Positions 43,293-50,842 of a stretch of DNA of 64,000 nucleotides are shown one piece after another. Positions within the stretch are counted from its first letter, which is position 1. The number at the start of each line of letters is the position of its first letter. The stretch comes from an uncultured Poribacteria bacterium. GTDB taxonomy: Bacteria > Poribacteria > WGA-4E > WGA-3G. The notes under the pieces were generated by a model. It made no database searches and had not been told where the DNA came from. It saw nothing but the letters and a program-made list of their open reading frames with translations. The stretch covers positions 5,084,329 to 5,148,328 of the forward strand of contig OY282383.1 in NCBI GenBank assembly GCA_958295855.1. The letters run 5' to 3'. Both the position numbers and the translations under genes were made by a program.

Positions 43293-44945
43293 TTAAGGAT
43301 GTGTCCTTATAATTATATCAATTCTACGATTCTGCTCCTGTTTGTACTCTCCTTCTGTGACGATAGGTTGCGTTTCCCCTAAGCCGACAGCAGTCAACCG
43401 TTTTTCGTCCACACCGCCTTCCGAAACAAGAAACTCCATAACGGACTGTGCGCGGCCTTTACTGATATGTTCATTAACGCCAGCAGCTCCCACTGCATCT
43501 GTATGCGCCTCAATTCGGACAGCGTAGTTGATGAAAGCTTCCTGTTGCAGAATCTTTGCCAATCGCGCAAAAGTAGGAAAAAAATCTTTTTTGAGTTCGG
43601 TGCTGGTGAATGCAAAGAGGTTTCCGCTGATGCGGATGAGTACCCCATGGTTCCGCTCAAGGACCGCTGAAACTTTCGGCATCTGCCTTGCTACGCGGAG
43701 CAAATTCGCCTTCACCGATGTCATTTGTTGAACTTTTTCAACAGCCCGTTGGAGGTAATCGCTACTTTGCCATGCCGCCTCAATCGCGGCCTGATAGTCC
43801 TTAGCTGCCAAAGCTGCCTGGGCGGCTTCATAAGCGGAATTTGCCAGGTTATACAGTTGGGATTCCAGTTGAGGCACCTGCGTTTTCGCCTGTTCTGCTA
43901 ACCTTTCTTTAACTGCATTCACATTCTGTTGTGCTTGGGCTGCCTGTTCATCCACTTCGCGCTTTACACGTTGACGGTATTCAATTACCTCAGCAGTTGC
44001 AGCTGCCTTTTCTGCGGTTCGTCGCGCTTGTTGTGCGAAAGGGTATGCCTGCTCGTAATGGTTCGCCGCCAATTCCTTATTTGCCCTATTCAGTTGCGCG
44101 CTCGCTTCCTGTAATTGCTGTGGTGCATGCTGGCTGGCATTAAGGTATTGCGCACGCTGGATAATTAATTCTGCTTGGGCAATAGCAATTTGTGCTTTCA
44201 TTTTTGCCTCAGTCTCGATTTTCAGTTGCTGCGTTGCCAGTTCGTAAAGGCTATTTACCTGTTTCTGCGCCTCAAGGGCAGCGTTTTCTGCTTCGGTAAA
44301 CTCCTTGCGTTCTACGCGGTTCGTCGCGAAGGCAATCGCTGCTTGTGCACGTTCGTAGTTGGCAGTACCTTCAATAGCAGGATAGATTTGCGCAGCAATA
44401 TTGGCAAGTAATTCTGCACTTGATATTGTCCCACGAAGCTCCGCTTGTCGCAGGGACGCTGTTAATTCGGTAATATCGGTTGTGAGTGTCCCCGCCTGTT
44501 GTTCGCCTTTTTCAACTGCTCTCAAAGCGTGCGCGAGCTGCTCCTCGGTAATTGCATGGCGGGTTCGGGCAATTTCCAGTTCATGCTCATGTTCCTTTAT
44601 GATTTCCTGATATGTTTGTTCGCGGACGTTAACGAACTGTTGCCTGGCCAGGTGTTGTCGAGCTTTCGCGCCTGCTACCTGCGCGACCAGCTCTGCCTGA
44701 TACGCGAACTCTGCACTTTGGGCGATGGCTCCATTTTCCTGTGAGTTTCGAGCGAGGGCTAATAGCTTAACAGCGCGTCCGAATTCCTCAGTGGCCAAGG
44801 GCTCTGCGTTCAATTCCGCTGCGTTGGTAATCGCACGTTGGGCACCTTGGAGCTGTGTCTCCAGCATCACGCCATCAATCTTAGGGGCAGCACATCCGAA
44901 GCCCGTTAGCCAAGCAAATAAGAGTAGGCATCCATAAAATCTCAT
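43293..44945 (-). CDS. OmpA-family lipoprotein with long coiled-coil stalk
   Basis: 550 residues. The signal peptide ends in the lipobox LTGFGC (Cys18). Residues about 25-400 are Ala/Gln/Glu-rich helices (DUF4398-like and coiled-coil: QLQGAQRAITNAAEL, AAQAQQNVNAVKERLAEQA). The C-terminal OmpA peptidoglycan-binding domain has IRISGNLFAFTSTELKKDF, YAVRIEAHTDAVGAAGVN (HTD motif), RAQSVMEFLV and EQNRRIDIII. It probably tethers the outer membrane to peptidoglycan. The next gene upstream on the same strand is a small related lipoprotein. Confidence 0.88.
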   Translation of the reverse strand: MRFYGCLLLFAWLTGFGCAAPKIDGVMLETQLQGAQRAITNAAELNAEPLATEEFGRAVKLLALARNSQENGAIAQSAEFAYQAELVAQVAGAKARQHLARQQFVNVREQTYQEIIKEHEHELEIARTRHAITEEQLAHALRAVEKGEQQAGTLTTDITELTASLRQAELRGTISSAELLANIAAQIYPAIEGTANYERAQAAIAFATNRVERKEFTEAENAALEAQKQVNSLYELATQQLKIETEAKMKAQIAIAQAELIIQRAQYLNASQHAPQQLQEASAQLNRANKELAANHYEQAYPFAQQARRTAEKAAATAEVIEYRQRVKREVDEQAAQAQQNVNAVKERLAEQAKTQVPQLESQLYNLANSAYEAAQAALAAKDYQAAIEAAWQSSDYLQRAVEKVQQMTSVKANLLRVARQMPKVSAVLERNHGVLIRISGNLFAFTSTELKKDFFPTFARLAKILQQEAFINYAVRIEAHTDAVGAAGVNEHISKGRAQSVMEFLVSEGGVDEKRLTAVGLGETQPIVTEGEYKQEQNRRIDIIIRTHP

Positions 44946-45094
44946 GAGTCACCCTTGCTATAAACATATTAGTCCTAACGCACCAAAGCGGAGGGCTCTG
45001 TCTCCAAGGCAATGTCCTAGTATTCCGCCATTCACTTCCGAACCTTCATCTTAATGCCACTTGTCCAGAACTTAGTGAAGATTAGAAAGTGCGC

Positions 45095-45499
45095 CTATCG
45101 CTCGTTCAAGGCTTCAAGTTCGGCTTTAACAGTGTCGAGCCTCTGGCGCACCTCAGCAACGCGTTGTAGGCTCATTTTTAACTGTGCTTGTGCTTCTTGA
45201 ACAAGTGCTTCTTGTCGTATTGCTAGGGCAGTCTCTCTCGCGATGCGTGCGTGAAGGTATGCCCTGAGGCTCAATCGGTACGCCCGTTCGGCAGCCCCGG
45301 CTTCCATCGCCGTTTGTGCACCGGTGAGCATTTCCTGAGCTGTTTGCCATGTCGTCAGTGCGGTTTCCTCTGCCCCGGCCTCCGTTGCCGCAGTGAGTGT
45401 CACTTGGGCGTTCTCCATCGTCTCTACGGCGAGTTGCTTTAACCTTCCGCCACACCCCAACAGAACGGTTAGGGCGATGAGGCTAACCATCCATTTCAC
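45095..45499 (-). CDS. small alpha-helical lipoprotein (DUF4398-like)
   Basis: 134 residues with signal peptide and lipobox LLGC (Cys16). The rest is a helical hairpin rich in Ala, Glu and Gln (ENAQVTLTAATEAGAEE, AYRLSLRAYLHARIARE, VRQRLDTVKAELEALNE), resembling the stalk region of the OmpA-type lipoprotein 150 bp downstream on the same strand. The two are likely cotranscribed envelope partners. No enzymatic motif. Confidence 0.78.
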   Translation of the reverse strand: MKWMVSLIALTVLLGCGGRLKQLAVETMENAQVTLTAATEAGAEETALTTWQTAQEMLTGAQTAMEAGAAERAYRLSLRAYLHARIARETALAIRQEALVQEAQAQLKMSLQRVAEVRQRLDTVKAELEALNER

Positions 45500-45792
45500 G
45501 GGCTATTCCTCCATCATCTGTTTTTGTAACCGGGTTGCCAAACCTAAAATGTCTTACGGCCGTCAAACACGGGAACTCCGGGTGATAACGCCCGAACGTT
45601 CGGCTGCGCATCAAAACCAAACCTTAACCGCCGCCTTCTCCAAAGACACAGCAAGACTACCGACTTACGCGGTGAAAAAGGTTCCGGAGCTGGCGGCAGC
45701 ACCGGGCCTATGGCTCGCTGGCGCGAAGTTCTTCGGTGCAAACACCCCAGAAACAACTTGGGATGCTGTGCGCGAGCCCCCAGTATTGCGTA

Positions 45793-46362
45793 TTATTCAA
45801 AAAGTCGCAAGACATCATAAGAAAAGCCCTTGACGACATCTTCTCCGGTGAGCCTATCTACGTCTGTGAGAAGTGTGAAGTCTTTGCCGGGGCGATATAC
45901 CTCCACGGTTTTCAGCACCGGGTTAACCACCCAAACCAGCCGGGTGCCGGCCTCAAGATAAGCGAGGACTTTCTCCGAAACCCGCGCCTGTTTATCTGAA
46001 GGGGAGACTACCTCCACGGCCACATCTGGCGGCACAGGAGAACCCTTGCTCCTGTCCTCCGGCAAACGCTCCATTGAGACAAAGGCGACATCTGGCACCA
46101 GCACTTGGGTTCCCACCCGGAAACCTGTATCCGATGTGTAGACGCGTCCCAATTGATTTTCACGAACGTGCATGCCTAACTGCACGACAAGGTTAGTGCT
46201 AATATCTCCATGTTCCATTGAGGTAGGCGACATTTGCACGACTTCTCCTTTCAGGTATTCATACCCTTCCAAGCCGCTTTCAAGAAATTCCTCCAGCGTC
46301 ATCGTGATGTGTCCGGGAGGCGGCATTTCTTGCGCGAACGGGTGAAGTTCGGGTGAATTCAT
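45793..46362 (-). CDS. Uma2-family (DUF820) putative restriction endonuclease-fold protein
   Basis: 189 residues. Motifs of the DUF820 PD-(D/E)XK group: YEYLKGEVVQMSPTSMEHGDI (first Glu), VPDVAFVSMERLP (catalytic Asp), VAVEVVSPSDKQARV (ExxS-type strand, Glu) and KVLAYLEAGTRLVWVVNP. The fold is nuclease-like, but function is undetermined for the family, which is often multicopy in cyanobacteria and planctomycetes. AGGAGG precedes ATG 46362. It is adjacent to the IS605-type element. Confidence 0.87.
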   Translation of the reverse strand: MNSPELHPFAQEMPPPGHITMTLEEFLESGLEGYEYLKGEVVQMSPTSMEHGDISTNLVVQLGMHVRENQLGRVYTSDTGFRVGTQVLVPDVAFVSMERLPEDRSKGSPVPPDVAVEVVSPSDKQARVSEKVLAYLEAGTRLVWVVNPVLKTVEVYRPGKDFTLLTDVDRLTGEDVVKGFSYDVLRLFE

Positions 46363-46589
46363 CCTTTCGTTCCTCCTGAAGATAGCGACAGCGTTGCTGA
46401 GTTGTTTTTTTTCGCGCCCTTCCCAAAGTCAGCGCGAACCGCTATAAGCCGTTTTTTCTCCACGCTTCATGAGTATGCGCTCATTTACGCCAAAGACGAG
46501 AAAAGGATTAAAGAAGATTTCCGCTTTGAAACGACTGACGAAATTGAAAAGGAATCTTTTGTCCGAATAATACGACGAACATGAGTGAT

Positions 46590-46730
46590 ATACTCCCCCA
46601 GCTGAAGCAGTGGGGAAACCTCTTACCCCGTGCCAGCAAGGTGGATTGTGGTATCAACAAGGGGTGCTCGCCGAGGCGAGTCTTATACCCTCTCCGCCAA
46701 AGGTTGATATCCCAACCTTAAGAATGTTTA
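46590..46730 (-). ncRNA. candidate omega-RNA scaffold region at the element right end
   Basis: In TnpB systems the guide RNA scaffold overlaps the tnpB 3' end and right end, with the guide just outside the element. This region has the hairpin AAGGTTG-GGATA-TCAACCTT overlapping the last tnpB codons plus the terminal hairpin, both conserved in the miniature element. The RNA itself is inferred. Confidence 0.4.
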
Positions 46731-47863
46731 TTGCCGCATTCACATCTCTATCATGCAGGGTTTTACACACATGACAATACCACTCCCGGTCTTTGAGTTC
46801 CAGAAACATCACACGCTGTCCACAGTTGTGGCAAAAAGGTATTAGCCCTGCTTTGCAGGGATAAATACCGATTCGGTGTGGTAGGCTCCCAACGTCCGAT
46901 GGTTTCCACACGCTTGCATCGTTTGTATGCCTGCCACCGTATCTTTTTCATGAACTCACCGAAGCCGAGGTCAGAGATTTTCTTCCCCCAGAGACGTTTC
47001 ATACCTTTGAGATTCAAATCCTCAAAGAAACACACGTCAAACAGACGGACAAGTGCCAATGCCAGTTTCCAGTGATGATCTTCACGTTGCCTCGTGATCT
47101 TGCGGTGTGTTCGGGCGTAGTGTTTGCGTGCGCGTTCACGATTGTGACTACCGCGCTTTTTTCGCGACAACGCTCGATTCGCTTTTGCAACCTTGGCAGC
47201 AGACTGTTTGTAGAATTGTGGCGACTCATATTTCTTACCATCGGAACAAGTGAGAAAGGTTTTGAGACCGAAATCGAACCCAGCAGCCTGACCCATCTTC
47301 GGTTCGGGACTCAAACCTTCGTCATCTGTCACGATGGACAGATACCAATCGCCCAGTGTGTCACGTTTGACTGTCACGCGTTTGACGTTGCCTTCGAGGG
47401 GACGGTGCAGCCAAAAGCGATACCAGCGTTTATTGAGACGTATTTTGGCAACAGGCACACGTCTTTTGTCACACAATTTTTCAGAGACGGTTTCTATTTT
47501 GACATGGGTACCATCAAACGTCATGGAGCGATATTTACGCCAACCTTTGAATTTCGGGGGACGCTTCGCCCGGCGCTCAAAGAAGTTGATGTAACCACGT
47601 TCAATGCGTTTCAGGCACTCCTGCAGTGCCCAAGAGTACGGTTTTTTCCAGTGGGAGTATTTCGGGAGACGTTTCAACTTCGTCAGGTGCTTGGCGAGGC
47701 GATAGTAATTCGCGCGTTTGTAACCTTCACACTTTCCGTAGATACGATAGTGCCTACGGGACAGAGCAATGAAGTGGTTATGCACCTGACTGATGAGACG
47801 CGTGTTAGACATCAAGTGTCTATTACGCTTATGAGATTGTATTTTGTATTTAAAGGTTCGCAT
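46654..47863 (-). pseudogene. tnpB: tnpB (IS605 OrfB) frameshifted by palindrome copy P
   Basis: From ATG 47863 (MRTFKYKIQSHKRN) the frame shows GFDFGLKTF (RuvC Asp) and CFFEDLNLKGM (Glu) and breaks at GRWEPTTP, where copy P begins. The zinc ribbon continues in another frame as FCHNCGQRV...CHVCKTLHDRDVNAAIN (last Asp) to a stop at 46654. The two frames are offset by one base, as an insertion of about 40 bp would cause. Without the ribbon and third acid the nuclease should be inactive. Confidence 0.9.
46838..46869. repeat. palindromic element copy P, inside tnpB copy 2
   Basis: 32 bp, GGTATTAG, inner CCCTGC-TTT-GCAGGG, TAAATACC. It splits the tnpB zinc ribbon from the RuvC part. Confidence 0.88.
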
Positions 47864-47957
47864 TGTTTGCTCCAGCATTGTTCCCGACAGCATGCGGCTT
47901 TGGTAGTGACCGCGCCTTGCGACGCGGATGATGTTCACTACCAACAATGCTGTGAGT

Positions 47958-47986
47958 ATTATACACTATTTTGCAAAGTCATGCAA
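47958..47986 (-). promoter_or_regulatory. promoter upstream of tnpB copy 2
   Basis: Minus strand: TTGCAT (47981-47986), a 17-bp spacer and TATAAT (47958-47963), 95 bp before the tnpB ATG. Confidence 0.55.
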
Positions 47987-47992
47987 ATGAAA

Positions 47993-48061
47993 GGTATTCT
48001 TCACTATTTTCAAGCCGTTTACCACTATCAAAGATAGTGGTGACTGCCTGTGGTGAATACC
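47993..48061. repeat. 69-bp palindromic block with GGTATTC/GAATACC ends
   Basis: Ends GGTATTCTTCAC and GTGGTGAATACC are inverted repeats. The centre is the perfect stem ACCACTATC-AAA-GATAGTGGT. The related left end at 23140-23160 has unrelated sequence at this point, directly after the shared CGCAAAAAA. The termini equal those of the 33-bp family, but the interior differs. Confidence 0.75.
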
Positions 48062-48121
48062 TTTTTTGCGTTTTCTACAGCCCCACGCTGAAGCATGGGG
48101 TTTTGAAAACGGGGAGTTGAT

Positions 48122-48178
48122 AAAAAAGCCCCGCTCGGCCGGCACAACTTTGCGCCCAAGGCGAGGCTTTCTTTTCAA
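48122..48178 (-). terminator. probable terminator of rng-rplU-rpmA
   Basis: Minus strand: AAAGCCTCGCC...CGAGCGGGGCTTTTTTATC, an imperfect GC-rich stem with a large loop followed by six T. It lies 48 bp after the rpmA stop. Confidence 0.55.
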
Positions 48179-48225
48179 TGTGGACTGGGCAATATGGACT
48201 AAGCTACGCTTTATATCAATCTGCC

Positions 48226-48492
48226 CTAGTATTCAGGACGCTCGATATAGACACTCACCTTCCGGCGATATTTGTCTTTTCGCTCAAACCACACATACCC
48301 ATCAATTTTTGAGAAAAGCGTATAATCTCTTCCTACACCGACGTTATTGCCGGCGTGCAAATGGGTTCCACGCTGTCGAACGAGGATGCTCCCAGCGGTG
48401 ACATAGTTTCCCGAAAATCGTTTGGCTCCGAGTCGTTTTCCGATGCTGTCACGTCCGTTCCGGGTGCTTCCTCCGCCTTTCTTATGTGCCAT
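48226..48492 (-). CDS. rpmA: 50S ribosomal protein L27
   Basis: L27 sits at the peptidyl transferase centre. 88 residues from ATG 48492: MAHKKGGGSTRNGRDSIGKR followed by LGAKRFSGNYVTAGSILVRQRG and HLHAGNNVGVGRDYTLFS, the full family consensus. The N-terminus lacks the cleavable extension of Firmicutes L27. Its start overlaps the rplU stop by 11 bases. Confidence 0.97.
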   Translation of the reverse strand: MAHKKGGGSTRNGRDSIGKRLGAKRFSGNYVTAGSILVRQRGTHLHAGNNVGVGRDYTLFSKIDGYVWFERKDKYRRKVSVYIERPEY

Positions 48493-48820
48493 TGGTCTCT
48501 CCCTCCTCCGCGCCAATCGCGGTAATTTTCACGCGTGTAAACGATTGCCGGTGCCCTAATTTGCGCTTATATCCCTTACGCCGTTTCGATTTGAACACAA
48601 TCATCTTTTTCGCGCGTGCTTGTTGAATCACCTCGCCTGCAACTGAAGTATTCTCAAGATACGGCGAGCCTGCTTGCAATTGGCCATCATCATCAACAAC
48701 AGCCAAAACGGATGGGAAGGTGACGGTATCGCCTACAGCGGCATCCAATTTTTCAACATCGAGGAGAGTTCCAATTTCCACGCGATGCTGTTTCCCTCCG
48801 CTCGCAAATACTGCATACAT
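48482..48820 (-). CDS. rplU: 50S ribosomal protein L21
   Basis: L21, 112 residues. Seen: MYAVFASGGKQHRVEIG at the N-terminus, VGDTVTFPSVLAVVDDDG, and KKMIVFKSKRRKGYKRKLGHRQ near the C-terminus (family KRRKxYRRKxGHRQ). A short acidic tail follows. It is the middle gene of rng-rplU-rpmA, a common arrangement. Confidence 0.97.
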   Translation of the reverse strand: MYAVFASGGKQHRVEIGTLLDVEKLDAAVGDTVTFPSVLAVVDDDGQLQAGSPYLENTSVAGEVIQQARAKKMIVFKSKRRKGYKRKLGHRQSFTRVKITAIGAEEGETNGT

Positions 48821-48951
48821 TTTTAATCATCACTCCTTTCTCATCAAAATTATACCGCAAAAACGCGCCAATGTCAATTTAGATTTCGTCTGCCTTCAAA
48901 TATTCAGCGAGACTCGTGTTTAGACATCTACATTTTTCGGAAAAACGCGGG

Positions 48952-50526
48952 TTAATCTAAAAACAGTTCTTCCCTATTGCCGACAAAGATTCGGTAATCT
49001 TCAAGGTGCAGGTCGGCATCAGGTTCCAGGGTCAATTCCAGCTTCAACGAACGCTGTAACTCGTGCAATTTATTAACCATCTGTGACTTCAGATGCGAAA
49101 TAACATGGTCGTTGGCGATAATTCGCAATTCGGAATTCTGGGTTTGGCGGTGCGCCATTTTTACCGCGCGGAACAACTGAATGGCAACGGTTTCAATTGA
49201 CAGCACGGTGCCATGCCCATCACAATAGGGGCACTGCTCCATAAGTAAGGTAGACAGACTGGGGCGGGTGCGTTGGCGCGTCATTTCCACGAGTCCCAAA
49301 TCTGAAAAATGGAGGATATTGGTGCGTGCCCTGTCTTTGCGGAGTGCATCCTGTAGCATTTTAAAAACGCGTTTTCGGTGCGATGCCTCTTCCATATCAA
49401 TGAAATCAACGACAATGATTCCGCCGAGGTCTCGCAATTGAATTTGGCGAACGACTTCCTCAACGGCTTCAAGGTTGGCGCTCAAGATCGTATTATCTGG
49501 ATCGGATTTTCCGACGAATTTCCCGGTGTTCACATCAATAGAAACCATGGCTTCTGTCTGTTGGATAATAATGTGTCCGCCACATTTAAGCCAAATCTTC
49601 TCACTGAGTGCATCCTTCAGGGCGCGCTCCACACCGTATGCGTCAAATAGGGCGGTATTGTCCTTATAGAGTGACACCCGGGGCCGTAAGTTCGGCATAA
49701 CAGATGAGACGTAGTCCATGGTTTCCTGATAGCCGGCCTGTGAATCAATTAGGAGCTGCTTCACATCCTTAGTGAACATATCTCGGACAATTCTGTTGGT
49801 AAAACTCAGATCTTCACTGACCAAACTGGGGGCGGGTTTTCGCTTTGCGCGGTTACAGGTCTGCTTCCACTGGTCGATTAGGTACCTGATTTCGGCTGTG
49901 AATTCAGTTTCGTTCAAGCCTTCAGCGGCGGTGCGGATAATAAATCCGCCTTCAACATCCGCTTTGACTGCCTGTGCCATGTTGCGCAATCTATCCCGCT
50001 CACTAGCGGACTCAATTCGGCGTGAAACACCGATATTGGATGAATTAGGCATATAGACGACATAGCGTCCGGGCAATGTGATGTTACTTGTCACGCGCGC
50101 GCCCTTGCTTCCGATTGGTTCCTTCCCGACTTGCACAAGGAGTTCCTGCTTTTTCGAGATGAGGTCGCTTATCAAAAACGGGAACCCGCGTCCGCCGCGT
50201 GACTGTTTGCGCCGCTTTGCCTTCAAATCCAATACCGCTGCAGCCTTCGCAGATTTTCCATTCCCGTTTCCATTTTCGTCTTCGTCTCCATTGCCAATAT
50301 CGTATCTCAGATCCGAAATATGAAGAAATGCGTGCCGCTCTAAACCAATATCGACGAAGGCTACCTGCATCCCCGGTAAGACGTTCGCCACTCGCCCTTT
50401 GTAGAGGTTCCCTAAGGTCTGCGTAGCTGCTTTCCGTTCAATGTAAATTTCATTCAGCACTCCCTTTTCAAGCACCGCACAGCGTGTTTCATACTCATCA
50501 TCAGAAATAAGTATCTCCTTTTCCAT
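48952..50526 (-). CDS. rng: ribonuclease G/E
   Basis: Endoribonuclease of the RNase E/G family for rRNA and mRNA processing. N-terminal RVLEKG-type strand, S1 domain (GNLYKGRVANVLPGMQVAFVDIGLERHAFLHISD), a charged low-complexity insert within S1 (residues about 78-112, GNGDEDENGNGNGKSAK), catalytic VSIDVNTGKFVG and IIVVDFIDMEE with both Mg-binding aspartates, and the Zn-link CPYCDGHG. At 524 residues it is RNase G sized, lacking the degradosome tail. AGGAGG precedes ATG 50526. Confidence 0.94.
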   Translation of the reverse strand: MEKEILISDDEYETRCAVLEKGVLNEIYIERKAATQTLGNLYKGRVANVLPGMQVAFVDIGLERHAFLHISDLRYDIGNGDEDENGNGNGKSAKAAAVLDLKAKRRKQSRGGRGFPFLISDLISKKQELLVQVGKEPIGSKGARVTSNITLPGRYVVYMPNSSNIGVSRRIESASERDRLRNMAQAVKADVEGGFIIRTAAEGLNETEFTAEIRYLIDQWKQTCNRAKRKPAPSLVSEDLSFTNRIVRDMFTKDVKQLLIDSQAGYQETMDYVSSVMPNLRPRVSLYKDNTALFDAYGVERALKDALSEKIWLKCGGHIIIQQTEAMVSIDVNTGKFVGKSDPDNTILSANLEAVEEVVRQIQLRDLGGIIVVDFIDMEEASHRKRVFKMLQDALRKDRARTNILHFSDLGLVEMTRQRTRPSLSTLLMEQCPYCDGHGTVLSIETVAIQLFRAVKMAHRQTQNSELRIIANDHVISHLKSQMVNKLHELQRSLKLELTLEPDADLHLEDYRIFVGNREELFLD

Positions 50527-50540
50527 TATTACCTCCTATC

Positions 50541-50562
50541 GCGCCTTTTTTCCAAAAGGCGC
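50541..50562 (-). promoter_or_regulatory. perfect hairpin in the rng leader
   Basis: GCGCCTTTT and AAAAGGCGC form a 9-bp perfect stem with a 4-nt loop, about 7 bases before the rng Shine-Dalgarno AGGAGG. RNase E leaders in other bacteria carry autoregulatory hairpins; here the role is inference. It could also act as a weak terminator for the upstream regulator gene. Confidence 0.5.
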
Positions 50563-50842
50563 CTCGGTTAATCCTGTCATATTAAAAATTGGCAGCCCCG
50601 TAAAAAACATTGAGAGCCTTGAGGCCTCGCGAATAGAGGTTCCGCCTACAGATGTTCTCTCTCTCCGCCAGAGATTACACCCAGAGCTAGCGGTTCGTTC
50701 GCGGCTCTATGTTTTCAAGGATATTAGGGCTGTTAGCGCGTTAGCCTCGCAAAAGGCATGTGCATCATAGCACAGGATGCCTCAGCAAAAAGTGCGAGTG
50801 TGCGGTTGCCCGTCCAGTGGGAGTGGATACTAGAGAAGCGGG
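50563..50842. other. gap between PglZ-type regulator and rng
   Basis: About 280 bp with no supported ORF. It contains a GCGGGGTTAGCG-rich end but none of the palindromic elements. Confidence 0.45.

Larger units (their letters stand above)
46585..48120 (-). mobile_element. IS200/IS605-type element with broken tnpB
   Basis: Right end near 46585 (GTGATATACTCCCCC, hairpin CCCCCAGCTGAAGCAG-TGGGG) and left end near 48105-48120 (hairpin CCCCACGCTGAAGCATGGGG, then GTTTTGAAAACGGGG). The same ends recur in the miniature element 23093-23414. No tnpA. It sits directly beside the terminator T-tract of the rplU-rpmA operon. It contains palindrome copy P and a 69-bp palindromic block (47993-48061). Confidence 0.8.

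Noticed and set aside
45393..45833. Plus-strand ORF between the small lipoprotein and the Uma2 gene
   Set aside because: It overlaps both neighbours antisense, has no Shine-Dalgarno and no recognisable motif. The 45500-45792 gap is left without a gene.
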